Of a DNA stretch of 64,000 bases, positions 1 through 7,577 are shown one piece after another. The translations under genes and the position numbers were made by a program. Origin of the DNA: Paenibacillus taichungensis (GTDB taxonomy: Bacteria > Bacillota > Bacilli > Paenibacillales > Paenibacillaceae); NCBI RefSeq assembly GCF_013359905.1, contig NZ_JABMCC010000115.1, positions 124,001 through 188,000 of the forward strand, written 5' to 3'. The notes under the pieces are model-generated. The model did not search any database and had not been told where the DNA came from. It saw only the letters and a list, made by a program, of their open reading frames with translations. Positions within the stretch are counted from its first letter, which is position 1, and each line of letters begins with the position of its first letter.

Positions 1-23
1 CAAGCGGGAGGTGAGCTCTGAAA

Positions 24-608
24 TTGGGAAGAGCCAAGGAATTTGACACCGAAAGTGTTCTAAGAAAAGCCACGGCTGTATTTGGAGCCTATGGTTATGA
101 AGGTACTTCGTTGACTGTACTGCTGAATGAGCTTGGTATTGCACGTCAAAGTTTGTATGACACTTATGGAACCAAGCATGATTTATTTGTCTCTGCCCTT
201 AAATTTTATATTCAGCAGAAAACAGAGGCGGGTATTCAGCTGTTGAATGAATGCACGAGTGTAAGGCAGGGGATGGAACAGCTTTTCAACGAAGCCGTTA
301 ATGTATTGACGGATGAGGAGCGTCGCAATGAATGTTTTATTATCAATAGCGCCGTGGAACAAGCACCCCAAAATCATGAGATTGCCGACTTTATTCAAGC
401 GAGCAACAAGCAAATGGAAGATACTTTTCTTGCGGCGCTTATCCGTGGGCATAGAAACGGTGAATTTAACCATGCCGAGCATGAATTGCCCGGTATTTCC
501 CGTTTTCTGAATTATTCCCGTCTGTCATTGACCTTCACGGCCAAGAGCGGTGCCAATACAGAGGTGTTGCGGGAGCTAGTGCGTACAACATTAAGAGTAT
601 TGAATTAA
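24..608 (+). CDS. TetR/AcrR family transcriptional regulator
   Basis: Predicted DNA-binding repressor of 194 aa, a normal TetR length. The N-terminal region (about residues 8-55) carries the TetR helix-turn-helix, ending in the typical LGIARQSLYDTYGTKHDLF pattern; the rest is a helical ligand-binding and dimerisation domain of unknown ligand. The start is TTG at 24, preceded by a GGGAGGTGA ribosome binding site at 7-15. It lies about 120 bp upstream of an NmrA-like reductase on the same strand, and a near-palindrome sits in that gap (681-700), so it probably controls that gene. The ligand and target assignments are inference. Confidence 0.9.
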   Translation: MGRAKEFDTESVLRKATAVFGAYGYEGTSLTVLLNELGIARQSLYDTYGTKHDLFVSALKFYIQQKTEAGIQLLNECTSVRQGMEQLFNEAVNVLTDEERRNECFIINSAVEQAPQNHEIADFIQASNKQMEDTFLAALIRGHRNGEFNHAEHELPGISRFLNYSRLSLTFTAKSGANTEVLRELVRTTLRVLN

Positions 609-651
609 TGGCAGTATATAAGCAAGGATTATGGTTGGATTTCTGAAAATG

Positions 652-674
652 AACGCTTAGGGCGTTTATTTTTT
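652..674 (+). terminator. Rho-independent terminator after tetR
   Basis: A 5-bp stem (AACGC/GCGTT) is followed by a T-rich run. It is short but well placed, about 45 bp after the stop codon of the TetR gene. Confidence 0.55.
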
Positions 675-680
675 CATCAT

Positions 681-700
681 TCTAGACTGATTAGTCTGGA
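681..700. promoter_or_regulatory. Candidate TetR-type operator
   Basis: The near-palindrome TCTAGACT-gatt-AGTCTGGA (inner half-sites AGACT/AGTCT perfect) lies between the TetR gene and the reductase gene, about 35 bp before the reductase start. Position and size fit a TetR-family operator. Binding by the adjacent regulator is inferred. Confidence 0.5.
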
Positions 701-736
701 AAGTGAACATAAAGCAAACCGAAGGAGGCAATGAAA

Positions 737-1588
737 ATGATCAACGATAAACCTTTAACACTGATTACAGGAGCGAATGGAAAGACAGGAAGCCGCGTTG
801 CTGCCATGCTTCAGAAGCACCACTATCCGGTGCGTCTGGCAGGGAGAAAGAAACCAGCTTCTTCTGATTCTGCCGACAACTATGTCTTTTTTGATTGGTA
901 CGATTCAACCACTTATGGTCCAGCGTTGAAAAATGTGGATCATGTATACCTTGTCGTGCCCGTCATGGACATGCACCCGGAAGCCGTAATGATTCCGTTC
1001 ATCAAGGAAGCGTTATGGAGCGGCGTTAAACGATTCGTCTTGCTTGGCAGTGCTTCCGTTGATGAAGACGGACCTATATTTGGCAAAGTACATCAAAGCT
1101 TGAAGGAGCTTGCTCCTGAGTGGACTGTACTACAGCCTTCCTATTTTATGGAGAACTTTACAGAGGGACCGCATCGGGAGACGATGAAGCAGTTGGGTAA
1201 AATCTACAGTGCTGCTGGTGATGGTAAAATTGGTTTTGTCAGCGCAGATGATATCGCAGCAGTTGCCTTCTTTGCTCTGACAGATGTTGTCCCCCATAAT
1301 ACAGCTCATATCATTACGGGGCCAGAGACATTGTCTTATGGGCAAGTTGCGGACATCATTAGTCGTTTATTGGATCAGCGTATTCAGCATGAATCATTGT
1401 CGGATGCAGAACTGAGAAATAGCCTGATTCAGGCGGGAATGTCAGAAGATTACGCCACGGCTCTGGCAGGGCTGGATGTATTCATCCGTGAGGAAGGAAG
1501 AGAAGATCAAACGACGGAGACGGTATTGAAAGTCACAGGGCAAAGCCCGGTTTCTCTGGAGCAATTTATTAGGCAGCATATGCATTAA
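737..1588 (+). CDS. NmrA-like NAD(P)-binding protein (atypical SDR)
   Basis: Rossmann-fold protein of about 283 aa. The nucleotide-binding glycine motif TGANGKTGSR is at the N-terminus (GxxGxxG pattern of atypical SDR/NmrA proteins), followed by LVVPVMD and FVLLGSASV strands. The family includes NAD(P)H:quinone oxidoreductases such as YtfG and redox-sensing NmrA proteins; the substrate cannot be read from sequence. The ATG at 737 is preferred over the ATG at 731 because the GGAGG at 724-728 is only 2 nt from the latter and 8 nt from the former. It is probably controlled by the upstream TetR regulator. Confidence 0.85.
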   Translation: MINDKPLTLITGANGKTGSRVAAMLQKHHYPVRLAGRKKPASSDSADNYVFFDWYDSTTYGPALKNVDHVYLVVPVMDMHPEAVMIPFIKEALWSGVKRFVLLGSASVDEDGPIFGKVHQSLKELAPEWTVLQPSYFMENFTEGPHRETMKQLGKIYSAAGDGKIGFVSADDIAAVAFFALTDVVPHNTAHIITGPETLSYGQVADIISRLLDQRIQHESLSDAELRNSLIQAGMSEDYATALAGLDVFIREEGREDQTTETVLKVTGQSPVSLEQFIRQHMH

Positions 1589-1648
1589 GGGAAATGATAT
1601 AAGAATTATTATAAAAATATTGGAAGCAAATTCTGCTGAATAACAAGA

Positions 1649-1676
1649 AGACGGTGCCGGAAGGCCCGTCTTTTTT
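1649..1676 (+). terminator. Rho-independent terminator
   Basis: Stem AGACGG...CCGTCT with inner CC/GG pairing, directly followed by six T residues. It ends the NmrA-like gene. Confidence 0.85.
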
Positions 1677-1822
1677 GCTGATTGTTCAACCTTTACAGAT
1701 ATCCGTTCGTATTCCAATTTCTACAGAAACAATAATACCCAATCCAGCACGGTGATTATATGCGTACGCTTTTGGGGAAATAGATGAGAATGAATGTTTG
1801 ATAAAAGGAGAGAAGAGAACGG

Positions 1823-2866
1823 ATGATTCAGTTCGAAAATGTATCCAAGCAATACCCTGATGGAACCCATGCTCTGCGTCAGGTTAATCTCAGCATTAAT
1901 AAGGGAGAGCTGTTCGTCATGATTGGTCCGAGCGGTTGCGGCAAAACCACAATGCTCAAAATGATTAATCGCCTGATCGAGCGGACAGATGGGACCGTTC
2001 GAATTAACGAACGGCCTATCGATGAATATAACATTCATGAATTGCGCTGGAATATCGGATATGTGCTGCAACAGATTGCACTGTTCCCACACATGACAAT
2101 TGCCGAAAATATTGCGGTTGTTCCTGAACTCCGAAAGTGGAAGTCAGAGCAAATCAAGGAGCGCGTACATACTTTGCTGGACATGGTCGGACTGAAAGGT
2201 ACCACATACAGTGATCGCAAGCCTGCTGAGCTATCTGGTGGACAACAACAGAGAATCGGTGTATTGCGCGCACTCGCTGCCGATCCCGAAATTGTACTGA
2301 TGGATGAACCGTTCAGTGCACTTGACCCGATGAGCCGCGAGAAATTACAGGACGATATTCTAGATATTCAGCGTCAGATGAAGAAGACGATTGTGTTTGT
2401 TACCCATGATATTCAGGAAGCGATGAAGCTGGGTGATCGTATCTGCATCATGAAGGACGGGCAAGTGTTACAGGTAGGCACCCCGGAAGAACTAATCCAG
2501 CAGCCAGCCAATGAATTCGTACGTGACTTTGTCGGCAGTTCTGGTCCGGATAGGAGTTCACAGCCTGTATCTGGTGGAGGCGACCCGATGTATGAATTAC
2601 AAACGGCCTCCGGCGAACAAGAACGACTGATTTCTATATTTGATCTTGAATCGATCATGTCACCGCTCTCACCTGGGCATGTGCCGAAGTCGGCCAAAAC
2701 GGCTGTTCCCGTATCGATTACGCTGCCTGATTTTGTGGAAATCATGGCATCTCATGATCATTTACTGGTCGAGAAAGACCACCAGATTATAGGTCAGGTC
2801 AGTCGAGCCGATTTAATCCAGTACTGGTCCGGGCAGTTGCAGGAACGGGGTGAAGCGCATGAGTAG
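1823..2866 (+). CDS. Compatible-solute ABC transporter ATP-binding protein (OpuCA/OpuFA-like)
   Basis: ATPase subunit of a glycine betaine/carnitine/choline-type importer, 347 aa. Visible motifs are Walker A GPSGCGKTTM, the signature LSGGQQQR, and Walker B followed by a D-loop (IVLMDEPFSALDP), with the H-loop in FVTHDIQEA. The C-terminal ~110 residues are a short CBS-like extension (ending VSRADLIQYW), shorter than the tandem CBS pair of OpuCA/OpuAA. The gene overlaps the next one (permease/binding-protein fusion), which supplies the rest of the transporter. Role: uptake of osmoprotectants at the cytoplasmic membrane. The substrate is inferred from the family. Confidence 0.9.
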   Translation: MIQFENVSKQYPDGTHALRQVNLSINKGELFVMIGPSGCGKTTMLKMINRLIERTDGTVRINERPIDEYNIHELRWNIGYVLQQIALFPHMTIAENIAVVPELRKWKSEQIKERVHTLLDMVGLKGTTYSDRKPAELSGGQQQRIGVLRALAADPEIVLMDEPFSALDPMSREKLQDDILDIQRQMKKTIVFVTHDIQEAMKLGDRICIMKDGQVLQVGTPEELIQQPANEFVRDFVGSSGPDRSSQPVSGGGDPMYELQTASGEQERLISIFDLESIMSPLSPGHVPKSAKTAVPVSITLPDFVEIMASHDHLLVEKDHQIIGQVSRADLIQYWSGQLQERGEAHE

Positions 2867-4373
2867 ATTTACAGAGGTGTTCAGTGAGCGCAAAGGACAG
2901 TTATTATCCGCTCTCCTTGAGCATATTCAGATCTCATTTATCGCATTGTTCTTTGCCGTTCTGATCGCGATCCCGCTGGGCATTTATCTGACACGTAAAC
3001 CAAGAGTGGCTGAGCCGATTATTGGGGTAACAGCCGTACTGCAAACAATCCCGTCCCTGGCCCTTCTCGGATTGCTCATTCCGTTATTCGGCATCGGTAC
3101 ATTTCCTGCGATTATTGCGCTTGTAGTGTATGCCTTGCTTCCGGTACTCCGCAACACGTATACGGGCATATCGGAAGTTGATCCTTCCATGGTCGAGGCA
3201 GCAAATGCAATGGGCATGAACAGTCGTCAACGTCTGACCAAAGTGGAGCTGCCACTCGCGATGCCTGTCATTATGGCAGGCATTCGTACCGCAATGGTTC
3301 TGATTGTAGGTACAGCCACGCTTGCTGCCCTGATTGGTGCAGGGGGGCTGGGTGAACTCATTTTGCTTGGTATTGATCGAAATGATACTTCATTGATTAT
3401 TCTGGGAGCTATCCCAGCCGCATTACTTGCCATTTTGTTTGATGTGCTGCTCCGTCAGTTCCAACGTTTATCATTCAAGAAAACGCTGGTCACTCTCGGA
3501 ACGCTCGCTCTGGTGGCCGTCCTGGTAATCACGATTCCTTGGCTCTCCCGTGGAGGGCAAAAAGATCTGGTTATTGCTGGAAAGCTGGGTGCCGAACCGG
3601 AGATTTTGATTAATATGTACAAATTGCTCATTGAAAAAGATACCGATCTGAAGGTTGAATTGAAACCAGGATTGGGAAAAACCACATTTCTGTTCAATGC
3701 ACTGAAATCAGGTGATATTGATATTTATCCGGAATTTACAGGTACCGCCATATCTGAATTTATGAAGGAAACCGCAGTTAGCACTGATCGCACAGAAGTG
3801 TATGAACAGGCAAGAGACGGGATGTTGAGCCAATTCAATATGGTTCTTCTGAACCCGATGGATTACAACAATACGTATACGTTGGCTGTGCCTCAGAAGG
3901 TTGCGGATCAGTATAATCTGAAGACCATATCGGATCTTAAGTCGGTACAGCAGCAGATCAAGGCAGGATTCACACTGGAATTCTCTGATCGGGAAGACGG
4001 ATATGTTGGTATTCAGAAGAAGTATGGCATCAAATTCCCGAACGTGGCCACAATGGAACCGAAACTGCGTTATTCAGCCGTACAGCGTGGAGATATCAAT
4101 TTGCTGGATGCTTACTCCACAGACAGTGAACTGAGACAGTATAAACTCGTTGTGCTGGAGGATGATCAGGAATTGTTCCCGCCATATCAGGGAGCGCCGA
4201 TGCTCCGCAAAGAAACGGCAGATCAATATCCGCAGCTGGTAGAGGTACTGAATCAACTTGCAGGCCGAATCACGGACGATGAGATGCGTCAAATGAATTA
4301 CGAAGTGAACGTTAATGGAGCGATTCCAGAACAAGTGGCAACGGATTATCTGCAAAAAGCAGGTTTATTATAG
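2859..4373 (+). CDS. Fused permease/substrate-binding protein of a compatible-solute ABC transporter (OpuFB-like)
   Basis: About 504 aa. Residues ~15-210 form a ProW/OpuCB-like permease with several membrane segments and the EAA-like loop (EAANAMGMNSRQRLTKVELPLA). After a further membrane segment (~215-235) comes a ProX/OpuCC-type binding domain (KDLVIAGKLGAEPEIL ... DIYPEFTGTAI ... LDAYSTDSEL), tethered outside the membrane. The Tyr-rich motifs resemble choline/betaine-binding OpuCC/OsmX proteins. ATG at 2859 is chosen over GTG at 2850 because GGGGTG lies 7 nt upstream; it overlaps the ATPase gene by 8 bp, suggesting translational coupling. The permease-SBP fusion matches the architecture described for OpuF. 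Confidence 0.9.
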   Translation: MSRFTEVFSERKGQLLSALLEHIQISFIALFFAVLIAIPLGIYLTRKPRVAEPIIGVTAVLQTIPSLALLGLLIPLFGIGTFPAIIALVVYALLPVLRNTYTGISEVDPSMVEAANAMGMNSRQRLTKVELPLAMPVIMAGIRTAMVLIVGTATLAALIGAGGLGELILLGIDRNDTSLIILGAIPAALLAILFDVLLRQFQRLSFKKTLVTLGTLALVAVLVITIPWLSRGGQKDLVIAGKLGAEPEILINMYKLLIEKDTDLKVELKPGLGKTTFLFNALKSGDIDIYPEFTGTAISEFMKETAVSTDRTEVYEQARDGMLSQFNMVLLNPMDYNNTYTLAVPQKVADQYNLKTISDLKSVQQQIKAGFTLEFSDREDGYVGIQKKYGIKFPNVATMEPKLRYSAVQRGDINLLDAYSTDSELRQYKLVVLEDDQELFPPYQGAPMLRKETADQYPQLVEVLNQLAGRITDDEMRQMNYEVNVNGAIPEQVATDYLQKAGLL

Positions 4374-4412
4374 TTTGATATTTACGGTTATACATGAAGA
4401 GGAGGAACTAAC

Positions 4413-5756
4413 ATGACACAACCTTATGATCTGATCGCGATTGGAACTGGGAGCGCTGCAAGCTCGGTTATATCTCGCTGCGCTGAAGCCGGATGGAAAA
4501 TTGCCGTAATTGATGAACGAGAGTTTGGCGGAACCTGTGCATTACGAGGCTGTGATCCCAAAAAAGTGCTTGCAGGAGCGGCTGAACTGATCGACTGGAA
4601 TGAACGAATGAAGGGCAAGGGAGTGGAAGGTAACGCTTCTATTCAGTGGTCGGAACTTATGGCGTTCAAGCGAACATTTACGGAGAGTATTCCGAGAGCA
4701 AGTGAGGATAAGTTCAAGCAGGCCGGGATGCATACGTTCCATGGTAAGGCTTCATTCGTTGACGAAGATCAGGTTCGTGTAGGGGACGAAATACTGCAGG
4801 GGAAACATATTCTAATTGCAACAGGTGCGCGTCCAGCACCACTTCCTATTGATGGTGCCGAGCATCTGAAATACAGCGATGATTTTCTTGATCTGGAACA
4901 GCTGCCGGATAAATTGGTTCTGGTCGGTGGCGGTTACATTGCTTTTGAATTTGCACATATTGCGGCAAGAGCTGGCACGGAAGTCCATATTATACATCGA
5001 GGCGAAGAGCCACTGGAACAGTTTGATTCGGACCTAGTGGACCTGCTGCTGCAAAAATCCGAAGAAATAGGCATTCATGTACACTTGAATGCGGAAGTGA
5101 AGGCGATTCGTCAGCAGGGAAACACATATATGGTTAGTGGAACCCGCAATGGGGCTGAACATCAATGGCAGTGTGGACTTGTCGTTCACGGAGCAGGGCG
5201 TATTCCGAATGTAGATGGGCTTGAACTGGAGAAGGGAAATGTCAGCTATACGAAAAAAGGCATCTCCGTTAATGAGTACTTACAGAGCGAAAGCAATCCA
5301 AGAGTCTACGCGGCCGGCGATGTTACCGCAACGGAAGGACTTCCGTTGACTCCGCTTGCAGGCCAGGAATCACGCGCCGTATCCTTGAATCTGCTTGAAG
5401 GCAATCATAACAAACCTAATTATAAAGTAATGCCCTCCATTGTATTTACCGTGCCATCCCTGGGTTCTGTAGGGCTTACTGTGGAGCAGGCCAAAAAAGA
5501 GGGCTACGAGGTGAAAGTAAATGACATGTCGAAATGGTATACTTATAAACGTACGAATGAAAAATTTGCCATGGCCAAAGTTGTAATCGACAAGGAAACA
5601 GGACGTATCCTGGGTGCCCATGTATTGGGTGGCAAAACAGAAGAACTGATTAACCTGTTCGCCATGGCAATTCAGTTCAATTTGACGACCGATCAGCTAA
5701 ACACCATGAATTTTGCATATCCTACAGCCGCATCGGATATGGGCTCCTTATTTTAG
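4413..5756 (+). CDS. FAD-dependent pyridine nucleotide-disulfide oxidoreductase
   Basis: 447-aa class I flavoprotein disulfide reductase homologue. FAD-binding GTGSAAS is at the N-terminus; the redox-active disulfide motif GGTCALRGCDPKK (CxxxxC) is near residue 45; ATGARP and the NAD(P)-binding GGGYIAFEFA follow; the second FAD motif AAGDVTA is near 295; a Pyr_redox_dim domain ends the protein. In lipoamide, glutathione and mercuric reductases the C-terminus carries an HPT-type His-Glu pair, but here the corresponding segment reads FAYPTAASD, so the catalytic His is absent. The substrate is unknown. A GAGGAGG site precedes the ATG, 39 bp after the transporter genes, so it may be co-transcribed with them. 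Confidence 0.87.
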   Translation: MTQPYDLIAIGTGSAASSVISRCAEAGWKIAVIDEREFGGTCALRGCDPKKVLAGAAELIDWNERMKGKGVEGNASIQWSELMAFKRTFTESIPRASEDKFKQAGMHTFHGKASFVDEDQVRVGDEILQGKHILIATGARPAPLPIDGAEHLKYSDDFLDLEQLPDKLVLVGGGYIAFEFAHIAARAGTEVHIIHRGEEPLEQFDSDLVDLLLQKSEEIGIHVHLNAEVKAIRQQGNTYMVSGTRNGAEHQWQCGLVVHGAGRIPNVDGLELEKGNVSYTKKGISVNEYLQSESNPRVYAAGDVTATEGLPLTPLAGQESRAVSLNLLEGNHNKPNYKVMPSIVFTVPSLGSVGLTVEQAKKEGYEVKVNDMSKWYTYKRTNEKFAMAKVVIDKETGRILGAHVLGGKTEELINLFAMAIQFNLTTDQLNTMNFAYPTAASDMGSLF

Positions 5757-5804
5757 ATGAACTCATGTGTTGTAATTTGTGTCTATATAAAGTAAAAAGA
5801 AGAT

Positions 5805-5985
5805 TACACGAAACGGAAAGTGCTGAACCCATCTGAAGAAGCGGAGCTAAAAGCTTTATGTAAGAAAGCTACTTCGGAAGCATTTGCCCCGCTTTTATCC
5901 CCGGATTTTTCCATTTGAAAATGGATCAAAAAAATCTGGGGATAAAAGCGATCGGAAGATGGTTCTGCAATTGAAGTATCAGAGT
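5805..5985. repeat. Structured palindromic element (candidate interspersed repeat)
   Basis: The gap between two plus-strand genes holds a long imperfect inverted repeat: CGCTTTTATCCCC at about 5889 pairs with GGGGATAAAAGCG at about 5938-5950, continuing through T-rich/A-rich arms and CCATTT/AAATGG. The flank (~5835-5880) contains a second weaker hairpin (CTGAAG..AGC with GCT..CTTCGG). It resembles short repeats I believe recur in Paenibacillus genomes, but no second copy was seen in this window. The open frame across it is probably not a gene. The rest of the gap holds only the ribosome binding site for the next gene. Confidence 0.5.
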
Positions 5986-6056
5986 GTTATAGTCTTCAGT
6001 TCATTTTATATAGTAACGAGGTTACAAGACGTGAATGTGGAAGGAAGGGAAGAATC

Positions 6057-6665
6057 ATGTCAATTAATTTCCATCGGATTCATGATGCCGAATGGACAAC
6101 TGAACCGGTCCAAGCGCGAACGGAAGGTGACCGTCTGATTGTGGAGGCACAGGAGGGCAGTGACTTCTGGGAGAAGACCTTCTATGGTTTCTGCCATCAG
6201 AATGGACATGCCATGCTTGCTCCATGGGATGGAACCAAGGCAATTGAAGTATCATTTGATCTGAGTTCATTTACGGAATTGTATGATCAGGCAGGGTTAA
6301 TGCTCTGGCATGGACAGGATCAATGGATCAAGGCAGGGGTAGAAGTAAATGACGGCGTGGCTCATGTAGGAGCGGTCGTAACGGATCGCTTTTCCGATTG
6401 GTCTCTTTCTCCTGTACCGGAGTGGGGTGGACGCATCGTTACCATTCGGGCTTCATACCATGATGAAGCCGTAGTTATTCGTGCCCGCACGGATGAGCAT
6501 CCTTGGCGTACCATTCGGGTCGCGAGGTTTGCCTATCCGACGAACAAGCAAGCAGGCCCGTTTCTCTGTTCTCCTAAGCGTGCCGGGTTCGAGGTTGCGT
6601 TTACCAAATGGAAATTGACTGAACCGGATCAGGATCTGCACACTGACCCTCCCATTGCCGATTAA
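6057..6665 (+). CDS. DUF1349 domain protein (concanavalin-like fold)
   Basis: 202-aa protein matching the DUF1349 / regulation-of-enolase-1-like family, a beta-sandwich related to the C-terminal domain of GH43 beta-xylosidases. Typical motifs are WEKTFYGFCHQNGH, DQAGLMLWHGQDQWIKAGVE, FSDWSL and IRVARF. There is no signal peptide, so it is probably cytoplasmic. Possible sugar binding is inference from fold; no catalytic residues can be assigned. A ribosome binding site (AAGGAAGGGA) stands about 7 nt before the ATG. It converges with the SET-domain gene, with a 19-bp perfect hairpin between them. Confidence 0.8.
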   Translation: MSINFHRIHDAEWTTEPVQARTEGDRLIVEAQEGSDFWEKTFYGFCHQNGHAMLAPWDGTKAIEVSFDLSSFTELYDQAGLMLWHGQDQWIKAGVEVNDGVAHVGAVVTDRFSDWSLSPVPEWGGRIVTIRASYHDEAVVIRARTDEHPWRTIRVARFAYPTNKQAGPFLCSPKRAGFEVAFTKWKLTEPDQDLHTDPPIAD

Positions 6666-6701
6666 TATGGGTTTGGTTGGGAAATGTGACGCTATCGAAA
6701 C

Positions 6702-6752
6702 AAACGAAAACAAGCAAGTCTTCCTTGGTGGAGGACTTGCTTGTTTTCGTTT
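6702..6752. terminator. Bidirectional terminator, 19-bp perfect stem
   Basis: Arms at 6702-6720 and 6734-6752 are perfect inverted repeats (AAACGAAAACAAGCAAGTC on the left). Each arm ends in an A- or T-rich run, so the hairpin can serve both the DUF1349 gene (+) and the SET gene (-). Confidence 0.88.
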
Positions 6753-6858
6753 GCATTAGGCAGCGGCATTTAGCCCTACAACGGATTATGGTGAAATTTT
6801 TTGAGTTTTGTTTTGTCCATAAGAAGTTGCACTACTGTTGTCGTTTATCTTCAAAGTC

Positions 6859-7341
6859 TTATTTGCTTGAGTCCGTATCCTTGGAGTCAGATTCGATGCC
6901 ATCAGCATCCTCTTCACCATCATTTGCTTCGTTCAACTCACGCATACGTTCTTCGTAATCATCCAGAAACCATAAGGGGTCCATGTTATCTTCCTCGCCA
7001 TTATAATTGATCAATACTTCTTCGCCAGCTTTGATATCTGTATAAGCATAGAAGTCAAAAGTGTGGTTTTCGAAGTTGATATCATAGGTGGCATTAGGCT
7101 CGTAGGAATGGTTGATCAAACTGCCATAGCCCAGCAGGATAGCCGTATGATTGGCTCCATATTCAAATACGTAATCTTCGAGAATTGTTTTCTCAACATG
7201 TTCGTGGTCTTCATTGGGATAAGGGACAACCGGAGCCTGATGGATCAGCTGGCCTTTTGGAATGTCTACGGTCGCAAATACGCCGCGGTTAAATTCGCCA
7301 TCACCCAATTTGGATTGTTTCACTTCAATCATGATTTTCAC
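6859..7341 (-). CDS. SET domain-containing protein (putative protein-lysine methyltransferase)
   Basis: 160-aa single-domain SET protein. Family motifs are visible in order: GVFATVDIPKGQLI (N-SET strand), LINHSYEPNA (NHS, AdoMet-binding pseudoknot part), and AGEEVLINYNG (EEL/Y-type catalytic Tyr). The C-terminal ~25 residues are strongly acidic and low complexity (EEDADGIESDSKDTD). SET domains usually methylate lysines with AdoMet; the bacterial substrate is unknown. The start is GTG at 7341 or ATG at 7332, both downstream of a GGAGAG at about 7350. It is divergent from the ABC-F gene. Confidence 0.82.
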   Translation of the reverse strand: MKIMIEVKQSKLGDGEFNRGVFATVDIPKGQLIHQAPVVPYPNEDHEHVEKTILEDYVFEYGANHTAILLGYGSLINHSYEPNATYDINFENHTFDFYAYTDIKAGEEVLINYNGEEDNMDPLWFLDDYEERMRELNEANDGEEDADGIESDSKDTDSSK

Positions 7342-7509
7342 CTGATGCTCTCCAAGAGAGCTCCATTCTTATAGTAGTAAGTCGTTTAAGGAAAAATTTT
7401 AACTCATCCATACCTATAAGGCAAATGTCATTGATTTCAGATTGAGTGGATTCGGAATCAAAACGAAGGACATTTCATCGAAAAATGGTGCTAAATTTAC
7501 AATAGGGCG

Positions 7510-7539
7510 TTGAGTTGTGCATGATATAACGCTTATAAT
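7510..7539 (+). promoter_or_regulatory. SigA-type promoter of the ABC-F gene
   Basis: TTGAGT at 7510 and TATAAT at 7534, spaced 18 bp, about 40 bp upstream of the ABC-F start codon. Confidence 0.6.
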
Positions 7540-7577
7540 ATACAAAGAATTAAGTCTATATAGAAAAGGTGTCATGA

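Noticed and set aside
5884..6138. 84-aa open frame across the palindromic element
   Set aside because: It runs through the long inverted repeat and overlaps the start of the DUF1349 gene, and its composition is unlike a protein.
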